A DNA stretch of 64,000 bases from Liopterus haemorrhoidalis (GCA_963971575.1 OZ020622.1:33324301-33388300), one strand, 5' to 3'; shown: positions 8,654 to 19,894, numbered from the stretch's first letter. Notes: generated by a model not told the origin, from the letters alone. Numbers and translations: made by a program.

Positions 8654-10078
8654 ATGGCGTCTACCCGGAGGGATAAAAATTCTTTAAATTCCGCCAATAG
8701 TGAGAGTAAACTCCGTAAAAAATCAAACAAGAGACCTCGTCGTGATGCTCAGTCATCCGACGAGGGATGTGTTAGGCCAGCTGCCAAGAAGGTAGAAGGT
8801 AAAAGAGATGTTGAGTTTTGTGCGCCAGTACCACGATTTCTCGTCGTAAAGGTTCAAGAAGAGGGTAAGTCTTTCAAAGAGATGTCCCCCTTCTTTGTTG
8901 CCCGAACATTGAGAAATACGTGCTCTACTGGAATAAAATCGGTGCGAAAGTTGTCGGACGGTACACTGCTTGTCGAAGCAGAGACTGAGGCGTCGTCAAC
9001 ATTACAGAAATGTGTCAAGTTTGGTGAGTTTGGAATTTCAGTTCAGCCGCATAAGGCCCTGAATACCTCGAAAGGCGTCGTAACGCATCGCGACCTTGCT
9101 TATGTTACGGAGGAAGAGTTTGTGCAGGAAATGACATCGCAAGGTGTCGTCGAATGCAGGAAGCTCAACCCCCGGAACGGCAAGCCTTCGATCTCTATGG
9201 TGGTTTCCTTCGCTGGCACAAGGTGTCCAACATCGGTAAGGGTGGGGTACAGCGTTTGTAACGTTCGGCCCTACTACCCCAATCCGATGAGATGCTACAA
9301 GTGCCAGCGTTACGGTCACACCTCAGTTCGTTGTGGCAAACAGTCCATCTGTGCCAACTGCGGACAGGACCAACATGATGTTGATACCTGTCCAAACGCG
9401 GCACACTGCGTGAATTGTAAAGGTGCTCATGCATCTACTTCACGCCATTGCCTAACGTACTTAGAGGAGAAGGCAATACAGGTAATAAAAACGCAGGACA
9501 AGATACCGTATTTCGACGCCAAAAGGAAATACAAAGAGAGTGCGCCGGTTACTTTTGCGAAATCTTTCGCACAAGTGGCCGCAAAACGAACTGCAAGTGT
9601 CCAAACTCAGACAGAGTTAGTGCCTCGCCCGACAACTGCAGCAGCAGTGACAGTTTGTACAAATACTGCTAGAGAAACGGTGGTATTGGTCCCAGAGACC
9701 AATGTTCAGACCCCACAACCTGCGGGATCGGGTCTGAATAAATCCCCCTCCCCTAAAGGAGAACGCACTCAACCTCAGTTCTCCCAACCACCTAAGGAGA
9801 AGACCCCACAGTCTTCTCCACAAATTAGAAGCGATCAGACAAGGGTCGCTTCTACAAAGCCCTCATCAGTCACTCCTGAAAAGGAGACTGATAAGGGACC
9901 CGTAGGTTCTCACTGGATACCAGTGAGAACAAAGCAATCAAAAAAGGAGTCCAGTGTGTCCACCAAGGCACCTGGACAAACAAGTGAAACCGTGGCCGAG
10001 AAAATGGCTGTTGACCCGCAACCTAAGGGTAAACCAAAGATCATTAGGTTGCGGGGTAACTCCCCTAAACAAAAATGA
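8654..10078 (+). CDS. LINE ORF1 (Gag-like, zinc knuckles), outer copy
   Basis: 474 codons, intact. The N-terminus is basic with an NLS-like KKSNKRPRR. A central RRM-like region follows to about residue 200. Three zinc knuckles at about 215-270: CYKCQRYGHTSVRC, CANCGQDQHDVDTC, CVNCKGAHASTSRHC. The C-terminus is Pro/Ser/Thr-rich and ends basic. This ORF1 type binds RNA and packages the element transcript. Its stop overlaps the ORF2 start as ATGA, the arrangement expected for termination-reinitiation. It differs from the inner copy by scattered substitutions only. Confidence 0.92.
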   Translation: MASTRRDKNSLNSANSESKLRKKSNKRPRRDAQSSDEGCVRPAAKKVEGKRDVEFCAPVPRFLVVKVQEEGKSFKEMSPFFVARTLRNTCSTGIKSVRKLSDGTLLVEAETEASSTLQKCVKFGEFGISVQPHKALNTSKGVVTHRDLAYVTEEEFVQEMTSQGVVECRKLNPRNGKPSISMVVSFAGTRCPTSVRVGYSVCNVRPYYPNPMRCYKCQRYGHTSVRCGKQSICANCGQDQHDVDTCPNAAHCVNCKGAHASTSRHCLTYLEEKAIQVIKTQDKIPYFDAKRKYKESAPVTFAKSFAQVAAKRTASVQTQTELVPRPTTAAAVTVCTNTARETVVLVPETNVQTPQPAGSGLNKSPSPKGERTQPQFSQPPKEKTPQSSPQIRSDQTRVASTKPSSVTPEKETDKGPVGSHWIPVRTKQSKKESSVSTKAPGQTSETVAEKMAVDPQPKGKPKIIRLRGNSPKQK

Positions 10079-12488
10079 CTGGTCCACTAATCCAGTGGAA
10101 CTGTAACGGTGTATATCAGCGCTACGAAGAACTGCGACTGTTACTCTCCAATTTAGCGCCTTCGTGTGTTTGTCTGCAGGAAACAAATTTCACGGAAACC
10201 GACACATTCTCTCCTCGAGGATACTCCGTGTTTCGCACGGATTTCCTTACGGGGGCAAGAGCATGTGACGGCGTGGCAATTCTCGTTAGAGACACATTGT
10301 ACCACGATCCTGTAGACATTGACACTGAGTTGCAGGTCGTAGCAGTTCGTGTTGCACTTCCCCTCCAGGTGACGATATGTTCCATCTATCTCCCCCCTGG
10401 CGTTCGAACTGACATCCGAGATGTTGTGAATGTCATCGATCAACTGCCACCACCTTACATACTATTAGGCGATTTTAACGCCTATAATGTGTGTTGGGGA
10501 TCGGTGCGGAATGATCGACGGGGACGCCACCTGGAGAATATGTTCAATGATTTGAATTTGAGCTTTTTGAACGACGGCAGACCCACGCACTTTTGTGCAG
10601 CAACGGGTACTTTCAGTGCTATAGATCTTAGCGTCGTTTCAGGAGCCATAGCTCCTTTGTTCAAATGGGATGTGCATCACGACCTATGCGGTAGTGATCA
10701 CTTTCCAATCCTCTTGAGGCCTCTGTTTAACACTGTTACCGAATCCCGCTGGCCACAGTGGGTTCTTCGGAAAGCAGATTGGACCAAGTTTGCGGAATCA
10801 TTCTCGCATGAGGATATTCCGAGCTTGACCGTAGACGAAGAGGTGAATCTTTTCACGGACTCCATCACAAGCGCGGCTAAAAACAGCATACCGCTGTCAT
10901 CCACTCAGGCCCGTAGAGTTCCCGTTCCCTGGTGGAACGAGGCATGCGACTTGGCGCTACGTGAAAGGAGACACCTCTTCAATACATTCCGTCGTTGTCC
11001 AACAGAGGCAAACATGTTAGCCTTCCAACGAGCGAAAGCTCGTGCTAAGAGGATTGTGAAAGAAAGCAAACGCGAATCATGGCGCAAATACGTATGCACC
11101 GTTACAGTTGCCACTCCAGTGGCCAAAGTTTGGGAGAAGGTCCGGAAAATCTCCGGTCTAAATACAGCTACAGCCATTGCTGGTCTATCGGTAAATGGTA
11201 ACGTAGTTACCTCAGCGGTCGAAATTGCTAACACTTTGGCATCTAATTTTGCGTTCAATTCTAGCTCTGAACATTATGCACCCGAGTTTCTAACTCGTAA
11301 AGCAGGCCTCGAATCTATACCTCTAAATTTCTTTTCTAGGAATGACGAGGTATACAACCTGCTTTTCTCTCGTGAAGAGCTAGATAGCGCGATGTCAAAG
11401 TGTAAGGATAGCTCTCCTGGTCCAGATGCGATACATTATCGTATGATCCAAAATCTTCCAGAATCATCTAAGTCTAGGCTTTTGAATGTCTATAATAGGA
11501 TATGGACTGAGGGCAAGTGCCCGACCAAGTGGAAGGAATCTCATATAATTCCTATCCCCAAAGTCGGGAAAGATAAACACTTGCCCTCTAGCTATAGACC
11601 AATATCACTGACCAGTTGTCTCTGCAAGCTCATGGAGCGAATGATCAGCAAGCGTCTGATTTGGTTTTTAGAATCAAACGACTTGCTGGCCCACACACAG
11701 TGCGGCTTTCGCCGTCACCGCTCAACAGCAGATCATCTGGTCAGACTAGAGACAGCTATCAGGAATGCTTTCGTTGAAAACAAACACCTGGTAGCTGTGT
11801 TTTTCGATATTGAGAAAGCCTATGACACTGCATGGATTTTTGGGATTCTCCGTATTCTGCATTCCTGGGGTCTCCGGGGACGCTTGATGTTCTTTATAAA
11901 AGACTTCATGTCGAACCGGGGCTTCAGGGTGCGGATCGGAAATACCCTGTCACAAATGTTCGCACTGGACAATGGGGTCCCACAGGGCTCCATACTGAGC
12001 GTTACGCTATTTTTGATCGCCATTAACGGTGCAGCTTCATGTATTCGATTGCCTGTACAGAGTTCGATATTTGTCGACGACATTGGTATCTTTGTCGCCG
12101 GACAAAAGACTAGTACAATCGAACGTCAGCTCCAGCTGACCATCAATCGTCTCGATACATGGGCAACCGAAAATGGCTTCAAATTCTCGACCAGCAAAAC
12201 TGTGTGTGTCCATTTTTGTAGGAAAAGGGGTGTTCATCCCAACCCTACACTCACGCTAAATGGAACACAGTTACCATTTGCCGATACTGCTCGATTTTTG
12301 GGTCTCGTTTTTGACAGTCGTCTTACTTGGCGGGCACATTTTTTGTCCGTTAAGAAAAAATGCCAAAAGTCGCTCAATTTGTTGCGGGTCCTCAGTCACA
12401 AGACATGGGGTGCAGACCGCACTGTCATGGTACGTTTATATCGTTCTCTAGTGCGCTCTAAGCTGGACTATGGATGTCTAGCTTATGG
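10075..12488 (+). pseudogene. LINE ORF2, N-terminal two thirds, outer copy
   Basis: Open from ATG 10,075. It has an APE-type endonuclease (QWNCNGVYQ, LQETNF, GDFNAYN, GSDHFP) and an RT with FFDIEKAYD, GVPQGSILS and FVDDIGIF. At 12,488 the sequence enters the 5' end of the inner LINE, so the frame acquires a foreign tail and stops at 12,606. The remainder, including RNase H, resumes at 18,621. No functional ORF2 can come from this copy. Confidence 0.92.
12478..12488 (+). repeat. TSD of the inner LINE, left
   Basis: CTAGCTTATGG; the same 11 bp recur at 18,621-18,631. A further T may extend it to 12 bp. Confidence 0.9.
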
Positions 12489-12652
12489 TCCCGCAGGGGA
12501 AGTTCATAATGGCCATAACACCTGGCCATTTGTCGAGCTTTCGGGCCTGATGATCCCGCGTACCCTCAATCACGCAAGGGAAGTTCATAATGGTCGCATC
12601 ACCTGACCATATAGAGCTTTTGGGCCTGATGATCCCACGTACCCTGAATCAC
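12489..12652 (+). repeat. 5' UTR tandem monomers, inner copy
   Basis: Two units, starting at 12,489 and 12,577. The outer copy has an additional partial first unit, so monomer number varies between copies. Confidence 0.7.
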
Positions 12653-13190
12653 ATATCATTTGGGAGGAGACAGTTCAAAGAAGCCGATTGTGGGAATAGG
12701 CTTATCTGTTGTCTCTTTGATCTCCCACTTAAATTCCTACCCACGTGTTTGCCGTGCGTGGAGACCCGTAACGCCGGAGAAGAGGGTCCTGGTCGGTTGA
12801 GGGAGACTGCTGCCCGCGGACAGTACGATCCCAACACGCCTTCTTTGGCCTCGGATTCGGTAAAACGGGAGGCTGAGTCTGGTCAGCTCAGTCAATCGGC
12901 TGGTGTCACGGTTCATGAATAGAGTGGCTCCACTACTGGATCGTGGATGCCGGGGTAATGCCGTGCCACTAGACAAGTATTCGGGGGTCTGTGGGAGCGG
13001 ATGCAGCTCGCCCGGTTCCAGAGTTGGCTACTACTGGTTCTCGAGCGGGTCGAGCAGCCCGTGACTACTTCCTCCGATGCTATACCATCCTGACATGCCT
13101 GGCGCAATGAGCCGGTTTGCGGCCAACGTCCCCTGTGTGGGGCTCCCTGGTGGGTGGGCATGGCAGGGTGATGAAACTTAGTATACGGGT

Positions 13191-14615
13191 ATGGCGACTA
13201 CCCGGAGGGATAAAAATTTCTTAAATTCCGCCACTAGTGAGAGTAAACTCCGTAAAAAATCAAACAAGAGACCTCGTCGTGATGCTCAGTCATCCGACGA
13301 GGGATGTGGTAGGCCAGCTGCCAAGAAGGCAGAAGGTAAAAGCAGTGTTGAGTATTGTGCGCCAGTACCACGATTTCTCGTCGTGAAGGTACAAGAAGAG
13401 GGTAAGTCTTTTAAGGAGATGTCCCCTTTCTTCGTTGCCCGAACGTTGAGAAATACGTGCTCTACTGGTATAAAGTCGGTGCGTAAGTTGTCGGACGGTA
13501 CACTGCTAATAGAAGCAGAGACTGAAGCGTCGTCAACGCTGCAAAAATTAGTGAAGTTTTCTGAGTTTGGCATTTCAGTACAGCCGCATAAGGCACTGAA
13601 TTGTTCGAAAGGCGTCGTAACGGATCGTGACCTGGCGTATGTTACGGAGGAAGAGTTCGTGCAGGAAATGGCATCGCAAGGTGTCATTGAATGCAGGAAG
13701 CTCAACCCTCGTAACGGCAAGCCTTCGATCTCCATGGTGGTGTCCTTCGCTGGTACCAAGTGTCCAACATCGGTAAGGGTGGGGTATAACGTTTGTAGCG
13801 TTCGCCCCTACTATCCCAACCCGATGCGATGCTACAAGTGTCAGCGTTATGGGCACACCTCAAGTCGTTGTGGTAAGCACACCATCTGTGCCAACTGCGG
13901 ACAGGATCAACATGAAGTTGAAACTTGTCCAAACGCGGCACACTGCGTGAACTGCAAAGGGGCGCATGCCTCTACTTCACGCCACTGCCCAACGTACTTG
14001 GAGGAGAAGGCAATACAGGTCATTAGAACGCAGGACAGGATACCGTATTTCGACGCCAAGAGGAAATACAAAGAGAGCGCGCCGGTTACTTTCGCGAAAT
14101 CTTTCGCGCAAGTAGCTGCAAAGCGAACTGCAAGTGTCCAAACTCAGACAGAGTTAGTGCCTCGTCCGACAACTGCAGCAGCAGTAACAGTCGCCACAAA
14201 TACTGCGAAGGAAAAGGTGGTATTGGTCCCAGAGACCAAAATTCAGACCCCACAACCTGGGGGATCGGGTCTGAATAAATCCCCCTCCCCTAAAGGAGAA
14301 CGCACTCAACCCCAGTTCTCCCAACCACCTAAGGAGAAGACACCACAGTCTTCTCCACAAACGAGAAGCGACCAGAGAATGGTCGCTTCTACTAAACCCT
14401 CATCAGTTACTCCTGAAAAGGAAACTGATAAGGGATCCGTTGGTTCTCACTGGATACCAGTGAGAGCCAAACAATCAAAAAAGGAGTCCAGTGTGTCCAT
14501 CAAAACACCTGGACTACCAAATGAAAGTGTAGCCGAGAAAATGGCTGTAGACCCGCAACCTAAGGGTAAACCAAAAATCATTAGGTTGCGGGGTAACTCC
14601 CCTAAACAGAAATGA
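13191..14615 (+). CDS. LINE ORF1 (Gag-like, zinc knuckles), inner copy
   Basis: 474 codons with the same layout as the outer ORF1: basic N-terminus, RRM-like centre, three zinc knuckles (CYKCQRYGHTSSRC, CANCGQDQHEVETC, CVNCKGAHASTSRHC) and a Pro/Ser/Thr-rich tail ending in basic residues. The start ATG follows about 540 bp of non-monomer 5' UTR. The stop TGA overlaps the ORF2 start (ATGA at 14,612-14,615). It probably forms the ribonucleoprotein with the element RNA. Confidence 0.95.
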   Translation: MATTRRDKNFLNSATSESKLRKKSNKRPRRDAQSSDEGCGRPAAKKAEGKSSVEYCAPVPRFLVVKVQEEGKSFKEMSPFFVARTLRNTCSTGIKSVRKLSDGTLLIEAETEASSTLQKLVKFSEFGISVQPHKALNCSKGVVTDRDLAYVTEEEFVQEMASQGVIECRKLNPRNGKPSISMVVSFAGTKCPTSVRVGYNVCSVRPYYPNPMRCYKCQRYGHTSSRCGKHTICANCGQDQHEVETCPNAAHCVNCKGAHASTSRHCPTYLEEKAIQVIRTQDRIPYFDAKRKYKESAPVTFAKSFAQVAAKRTASVQTQTELVPRPTTAAAVTVATNTAKEKVVLVPETKIQTPQPGGSGLNKSPSPKGERTQPQFSQPPKEKTPQSSPQTRSDQRMVASTKPSSVTPEKETDKGSVGSHWIPVRAKQSKKESSVSIKTPGLPNESVAEKMAVDPQPKGKPKIIRLRGNSPKQK

Positions 14616-17600
14616 ATGGTCCACTAATCCAGTGGAACTGTAACGGTGTATATCAGCGCTACGAAGAACTGCGACTTTTATTGTCAGATTTTGCGCCTTC
14701 GTGTGTTTGTCTGCAGGAAACAAACTTCAACGAAACCGACACATTCTCTCCTCGGGGATACTCCGTGTTTCGCACGGATTTCCTTACGGGGTTAAGAGCA
14801 TGTGACGGCGTGGCAATTCTCGTTAGAGACACATTGTACCACGATCCTGTAGACATTGACACGGAGTTGCAGGTCGTAGCAGTTCGTGTTGCACTTCCCC
14901 TCCAGGTGACGATTTGTTCTATCTACCTTCCCCCTGGTGTTCGAACTGACATCCGAGATGTCGTGAACATCATCGATCAACTCCCACCACCCTTCATACT
15001 ACTAGGCGATTTTAACGCCTACAATGTGTGTTGGGGATCGGTGCGGAACGATCGACGGGGACGTCACCTGGAAAATATGTTGAACGAATTGAATTTGAGC
15101 TTTCTGAACGACGGCAGACCCACGCACTTTTGTGCAGCAACGGGTACATTTAGTGCTATAGATCTTAGCGTTGTTTCAGGAGCCATTGCTCCGTTGTTCA
15201 AATGGGATGTGCATCACGACCTGTGCGGTAGTGATCACTTTCCAATCCTCTTAAAGCCTCTGTTTAATACTGTTACCGAATCCCGCTGGCCGCAGTGGGT
15301 TCTTCGGAAAGCAGATTGGACCAAGTTTGCGGAATCATTCTCGCATGAGGATATTCCGAGCTTGACCGTAGACGAAGAGGTGAATCATTTCACGGACTCC
15401 ATCACAAGCGCGGCTAAAAACAGCATACCGCTGTCATCCACTCAGCCCCGTAGAGTTCCCGTTCCCTGGTGGAACGAGGAATGCGACTTGGCGCTACGTG
15501 AAAGGAGACACCTCTTCAATATATTCCGTCGTTGTCCAACAGAGGAAAACATGATAGCTTTCCAACGAGCGAAAGCTCGTGCTAAGAGGATTGTGAAAGA
15601 AAGCAAGCGCGAATCATGGCGCAAATACGTGTCCACCGTTACAGTTGCCACTCCAGTGGCCAAAGTTTGGGAGAAAGTCCGGAAAATATCCGGTCTAAAT
15701 ACAGCTACAGCCATTGCTGGTCTATCGGTAAATGGTAACGTAGTTACCTCAGCGGTCGAAATTGCCAACACTTTGGCATCTAATTTTGCGTTCAATTCTA
15801 GCTCTGAACATTATTCACCCGAGTTTCTAACTCGTAAAGCAGGTCTCGAATCTATACCTCTAAATTTCTTTTCTAGGAATGACGAGGTATACAACCTGCT
15901 TTTCTCTCGTGAAGAGCTAGATAGCGCGATGTCAAAGTGTAAGGATAGCTCTCCTGGTCCAGATGCGATACATTATCGTATGATCCGAAATCTTCCGGAA
16001 TCATCTAAGTCTAGGCTTTTGAATGTCTATAATAGGATATGGACTGAGGGCAAGTGCCCGACCAAGTGGAAGGAATCTCATATAATTCCTATCCCCAAAG
16101 TCGGGAAAGATAAACACTTGCCTTCTAGCTATAGACCTATATCACTGACCAGTTGTCTCTGCAAGCTCATGGAGCGAATGATCAGCAAGCGTCTGATTTG
16201 GTTTTTAGAATCAAACGACTTGCTGGCCAATACACAGTGCGGTTTTCGCCGTCACCGCTCAACAGCAGATCATCTGGTCAGACTAGAGACAGCTATCAGG
16301 AATGCTTTCGTTGAAAACAAACACCTGGTAGCTGTGTTTTTCGATATTGATAAAGCCTATGACACTGCATGGATTTATGGGATTCTCCGTACTCTGCATT
16401 CCTGGGGTCTCCGGGGACGCTTGATGTTCTTTATAAAAGACTTCATGTCGAACCGGCGCTTCAGGGTGCGGATCGGAAATACCCTGTCACAAATGTTCGC
16501 ACTGGACAATGGGGTCCCACAGGGCTCCATACTGAGCGTTACGTTATTTTTGATTGCCATTAACGGTGCAGCTTCATGTATTCGATTACCTGTACAGAGT
16601 TCGATTTTTGTCGACGACATTGGTATCTTTGTCGCCGGACAAAAGACTAGTACAATCGAACGTCAGCTCCAGCTGACCATCAATCGTCTCGATACATGGG
16701 CAACCGAAAATGGCTTCAAATTCTCGACCAGCAAAACTGTGTGTGTCCATTTTTGTAGGAAAAGGGGTGTCCATCCCAACCCTACACTCACGCTAAATGG
16801 AGCACAGTTACCATTTACCGATACTGCCAGATTTCTGGGTCTCGTTTTTGACAGTCGTCTAACTTGGCGGGCACATTTTTTGTCCGTCAAGAAAAAATGC
16901 CAAAAGTCGCTCAATTTGTTGCGGGTCCTCAGTCACAAGACATGGGGTGCAGACCGCACTGTCATGTTGCGTTTATATCGTTCTCTAGTGCGCTCTAAGC
17001 TGGACTATGGATGTCTAGCTTATGGGTCAGCTAAACACCAAGAGATAAGAATTCTTGACACTGTACATCACACTGGGGTTAGATTGGCCACTGGTGCATT
17101 TCGCACCAGCCCAATACCAAGCCTGCTGTGTGAAGCAGGTGAACCGTCACTGTACAATCGTCGTAAAATTCTATCCCTGCGGTATATGGCTGCACTCAGT
17201 GCCAAGCCAGATCATCCCGCGTATGACCCTATTCTACAAAATAGGCATACAGAGATTTATGACAGAAAACCAAGAGCCAATAGGCCCTTTGGTTTGAGGA
17301 CTTTCGACATTTTGGGCGATATTGATTTTAATATGCCCGAAATGGCAAGTTTCGTTTTGTGTGCTGTTCCACCATGGACGCTACCGCGTCCACTTGTGAA
17401 CCTCACATTAACTAGGTTTGATAAAGATACTACGTTGCCTATCGAATACCAACATGAGTTACAAAGAACACTGGTCCCTAGGTTCGAGGATACTGTCATT
17501 TTTACTGACGGATCAAAATCCGGAACCAGGGTTGGGTGTGCGTTCGTTGTTTTGAATCCACGCCAACAGTTTCAGTACCGTCTGCACTCCATAACGAGTG

Positions 17601-18307
17601 TGTACACTGCTGAGCTGTACGCTATTTTCAAGGCCCTGTGTTTTGTTTCGTCAGAGCAAAGTCGGTCAAGTGTTATCTTGACGGACTCGCTGAGCGCTCT
17701 GAACAGTATCCAAGATCCAGATCCAGTGCATCCTCTTGTACTAAAGATCCGGTTGCTACTCCACAATCTGAATGCTCAGAATGTGAGGGTAGAGCTGTTT
17801 TGGATACCGGGACATGTTGGTATTAAAGGCAACGAAGCGGCAGATGCAGCTGCAAAAGCCGCTTCTCACAGACCTATGATTGATGTGAGTTTCGTTTTTC
17901 CAGATGACGCAAAGAGTCATCTGACACATCTGGTTTTAGACATGTGGCAACATGAGTGGAGCCGCACACAGAACGTTAAGTTACGACAGATTAAGGGAGA
18001 CGTTAAACCATGGGGTTCTTCCTGCAGGATTAACCGCAGGGAGGAAACCGCCATCACACGCCTTCGTATAGGTCACTGTTGGTGGACCCATGGACACCTC
18101 CTTCGAGGTGAAGAGTCCCCTGTCTGTGAGACGTGTAACACAGATTTGTCTGTGTTACACATTTTAACCGAATGTGTACAGTTCGAGGATGTCAGGGAGA
18201 GGTTAGGCCTGTGCTATGACCTGTCAGTTGCCTTAGGTGACTACAGAGTACTCATGGACAGGCTGATACTCTTCCTGAGAGAATCGAACTTACTGTTTTA
18301 TGTGTGA
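14612..18307 (+). CDS. LINE ORF2: APE endonuclease, RT, RNase H (intact)
   Basis: 1,231 codons. APE endonuclease in the first ~230 residues (NCNGVYQ, ETNF, GDFNAYN, GSDHFP). RT about 480-760 (YRPISLTSC, FFDIDKAYDTAW, GVPQGSILS, FVDDIGIF with the catalytic Asp pair). RNase H about 960-1,085 (FTDGSKSG, AELYAI, LTDSLSAL, GHVGIKGNEAADAA, all four acidic positions plus His). A C-terminal CETCNTDLSVLHILTEC knuckle follows, as in I elements. It nicks target DNA and primes reverse transcription on it. No stop or frameshift was found. Confidence 0.96.
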   Translation: MNGPLIQWNCNGVYQRYEELRLLLSDFAPSCVCLQETNFNETDTFSPRGYSVFRTDFLTGLRACDGVAILVRDTLYHDPVDIDTELQVVAVRVALPLQVTICSIYLPPGVRTDIRDVVNIIDQLPPPFILLGDFNAYNVCWGSVRNDRRGRHLENMLNELNLSFLNDGRPTHFCAATGTFSAIDLSVVSGAIAPLFKWDVHHDLCGSDHFPILLKPLFNTVTESRWPQWVLRKADWTKFAESFSHEDIPSLTVDEEVNHFTDSITSAAKNSIPLSSTQPRRVPVPWWNEECDLALRERRHLFNIFRRCPTEENMIAFQRAKARAKRIVKESKRESWRKYVSTVTVATPVAKVWEKVRKISGLNTATAIAGLSVNGNVVTSAVEIANTLASNFAFNSSSEHYSPEFLTRKAGLESIPLNFFSRNDEVYNLLFSREELDSAMSKCKDSSPGPDAIHYRMIRNLPESSKSRLLNVYNRIWTEGKCPTKWKESHIIPIPKVGKDKHLPSSYRPISLTSCLCKLMERMISKRLIWFLESNDLLANTQCGFRRHRSTADHLVRLETAIRNAFVENKHLVAVFFDIDKAYDTAWIYGILRTLHSWGLRGRLMFFIKDFMSNRRFRVRIGNTLSQMFALDNGVPQGSILSVTLFLIAINGAASCIRLPVQSSIFVDDIGIFVAGQKTSTIERQLQLTINRLDTWATENGFKFSTSKTVCVHFCRKRGVHPNPTLTLNGAQLPFTDTARFLGLVFDSRLTWRAHFLSVKKKCQKSLNLLRVLSHKTWGADRTVMLRLYRSLVRSKLDYGCLAYGSAKHQEIRILDTVHHTGVRLATGAFRTSPIPSLLCEAGEPSLYNRRKILSLRYMAALSAKPDHPAYDPILQNRHTEIYDRKPRANRPFGLRTFDILGDIDFNMPEMASFVLCAVPPWTLPRPLVNLTLTRFDKDTTLPIEYQHELQRTLVPRFEDTVIFTDGSKSGTRVGCAFVVLNPRQQFQYRLHSITSVYTAELYAIFKALCFVSSEQSRSSVILTDSLSALNSIQDPDPVHPLVLKIRLLLHNLNAQNVRVELFWIPGHVGIKGNEAADAAAKAASHRPMIDVSFVFPDDAKSHLTHLVLDMWQHEWSRTQNVKLRQIKGDVKPWGSSCRINRREETAITRLRIGHCWWTHGHLLRGEESPVCETCNTDLSVLHILTECVQFEDVRERLGLCYDLSVALGDYRVLMDRLILFLRESNLLFYV

Positions 18308-18398
18308 AATCTTGCACCTTATTTTAATGTGTTTCTATTTATTGACTGTGATATTCGATGGTAATTGGCCCCTTTACAGCCTCTTACCATCACCCTGA

Positions 18399-18422
18399 GT
18401 CTGTTCAAATTTTCGAACAGAC
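18399..18422 (+). other. Stem-loop in LINE 3' UTR
   Basis: GTCTGTTC pairs with GAACAGAC around an 8-nt loop. It is conserved in the outer copy (near 19,990) and in the truncated copy at 37.4 kb. Confidence 0.6.
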
Positions 18423-18566
18423 TTTTTATATTATTTATTTGTGTTTGTCAGTGCAAGATTTCTTTTATTGAGTATGCGTATTTTTAATGATTTTATTTAT
18501 TTATTTATTTATTGTCTAAATTTGTGTTTTTAATATATAGTCTAGTCATTTAGATGGGCTGCGTTA

Positions 18567-18595
18567 GGCGCAAATAGCCTTTGTTGCTGTGCGCC
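18567..18595 (+). other. Terminal 3' hairpin of the LINE
   Basis: GGCGCA pairs with TGCGCC around a 17-nt loop, about 10 bp before the (AACT)n tail. The same hairpin is all that remains in two very short copies (34,456 and 62,204), so it may be the RT recognition element; this is an inference. Confidence 0.55.
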
Positions 18596-18620
18596 AAAAA
18601 TTTCAACTAACTAACTAACT

Positions 18621-19894
18621 CTAGCTTATGGGTCAGCTAAACACCAAGAGATAAGAATTCTTGACACTGTACATCACACTGGGCTTAGATTGGCCACAGG
18701 TGCATTTCGCACCAGCCCAATACGAAGCCTGCTGTGTGAAGCAGGTGAACCGTCACTGTACAATCGTCGTAAAATACTATCCCTGCGGTATATGGCTGCA
18801 CTCAGCGCCAAGCCAGATCACCCCGCGTATGACCCTATTCTACAAAATAGACATACAGAGACTTATGACAGAAAACCAAGAGCCAATAGGCCTTTTGGTC
18901 TGAGGACTTTCGACATTTTGGTCGATATTGATTTTAATATGCCTGAAATGGCTAGTTTCGTTTTGTGTGCTGTTCCACCCTGGACGCTACCGCGTCCGCT
19001 TGTGAATCTCACATTAACTAGGTTTAATAAAGATACTACGTTGCCTATCGAATACCAACATGAGTTACAAAGAACACTGGTCCCTAGGTTCGAGGATACT
19101 GTCATATTTACTGACGGATCAAAATCCGGAACCAGGGTTGGGTGTGCGTTCGTTGTTTTTAATCCACGCCAACAGTTTCAGTACCGTCTGCACTCTATAA
19201 CGAGTGTGTACACTGCTGAGCTGTACGCTATTTTCAAGGCCCTGTGTTTTGTTTCGTCAGAGCAAAGTTTCGACTCGCTGAGCGCTCTGAACAGTATCCA
19301 AGATCCAGATCCAGTGCATCCTCTTGTACTAAAGATCCGGTTGCTACTCCACAATCTGAATGCTCAGAATGTGAGGGTAGAGCTGTTTTGGATACCGGGA
19401 CATGTTGGTATTAAGGCAACGAAGCGGCAGATGCAGCTGCAAAAGCCGCCACTCACAGACCTATGATTGATGTGAATTTCATTTTTCCAGATGACACAAA
19501 GAGTCATCTGAAACATCTGGTTTTAGACATGTGGCAACATGAGTGGAGCCGCACACAGAATGTTAAGTTGCGACAGATTAAGGGGGCCATTAAACCATGG
19601 GGTTCTTCCTGCAGAATTAACCGCAGGGAGGAAACCGCCATCACACGCCTCCGTATAGGTCACTGTTGGTGGACCCATGGACACCTCCTTCGAGGTGAAA
19701 AGTCTCCTATCTGTGAGACGTGTAACACAGATTTGTCTGTGCTACACTTTTTAACCGAGTGTATACAGTTCGAGGATGTCAGGGAGAGGTTAGGCCTGTG
19801 CTATGACCTGTCAGTTGCTTTAGCTGACGACAGGGTACTCATGGACAGGCTGATACTCTTCCTGAGAGAATCGAACTTATTGTTTTATGTGTGA
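18621..19894 (+). pseudogene. LINE ORF2 C-terminal third, outer copy
   Basis: Resumes exactly at the TSD and carries the RT thumb and RNase H regions in two frames (18,690-19,466 and 19,463-19,894). Against the inner copy it has an 18-bp in-frame deletion before the RNase H DSLSAL motif and a 1-nt deletion in GGTATTAAGG near 19,414. The copy was therefore broken in three ways. The C-terminal knuckle (CETCNTDLSVLHFLTEC) is kept. Confidence 0.9.

Larger units (their letters stand above)
12489..18620 (+). mobile_element. Inner full-length I-type LINE, both ORFs intact
   Basis: About 6.13 kb. It begins TCCCGCAGGGG and ends in an (AACT)n tail, flanked by an 11-bp TSD inside ORF2 of another copy of the same family. 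Both ORFs are uninterrupted, so by sequence it could be autonomous. RNase H in ORF2, the zinc-knuckle ORF1 and the short-repeat tail place it in the I superfamily. It is younger than the outer copy by position. Confidence 0.95.

Noticed and set aside
13286..13759. 157-codon antisense ORF
   Set aside because: It is the reverse strand of LINE ORF1, and a shorter antisense frame occurs in the other copy. No independent signal.
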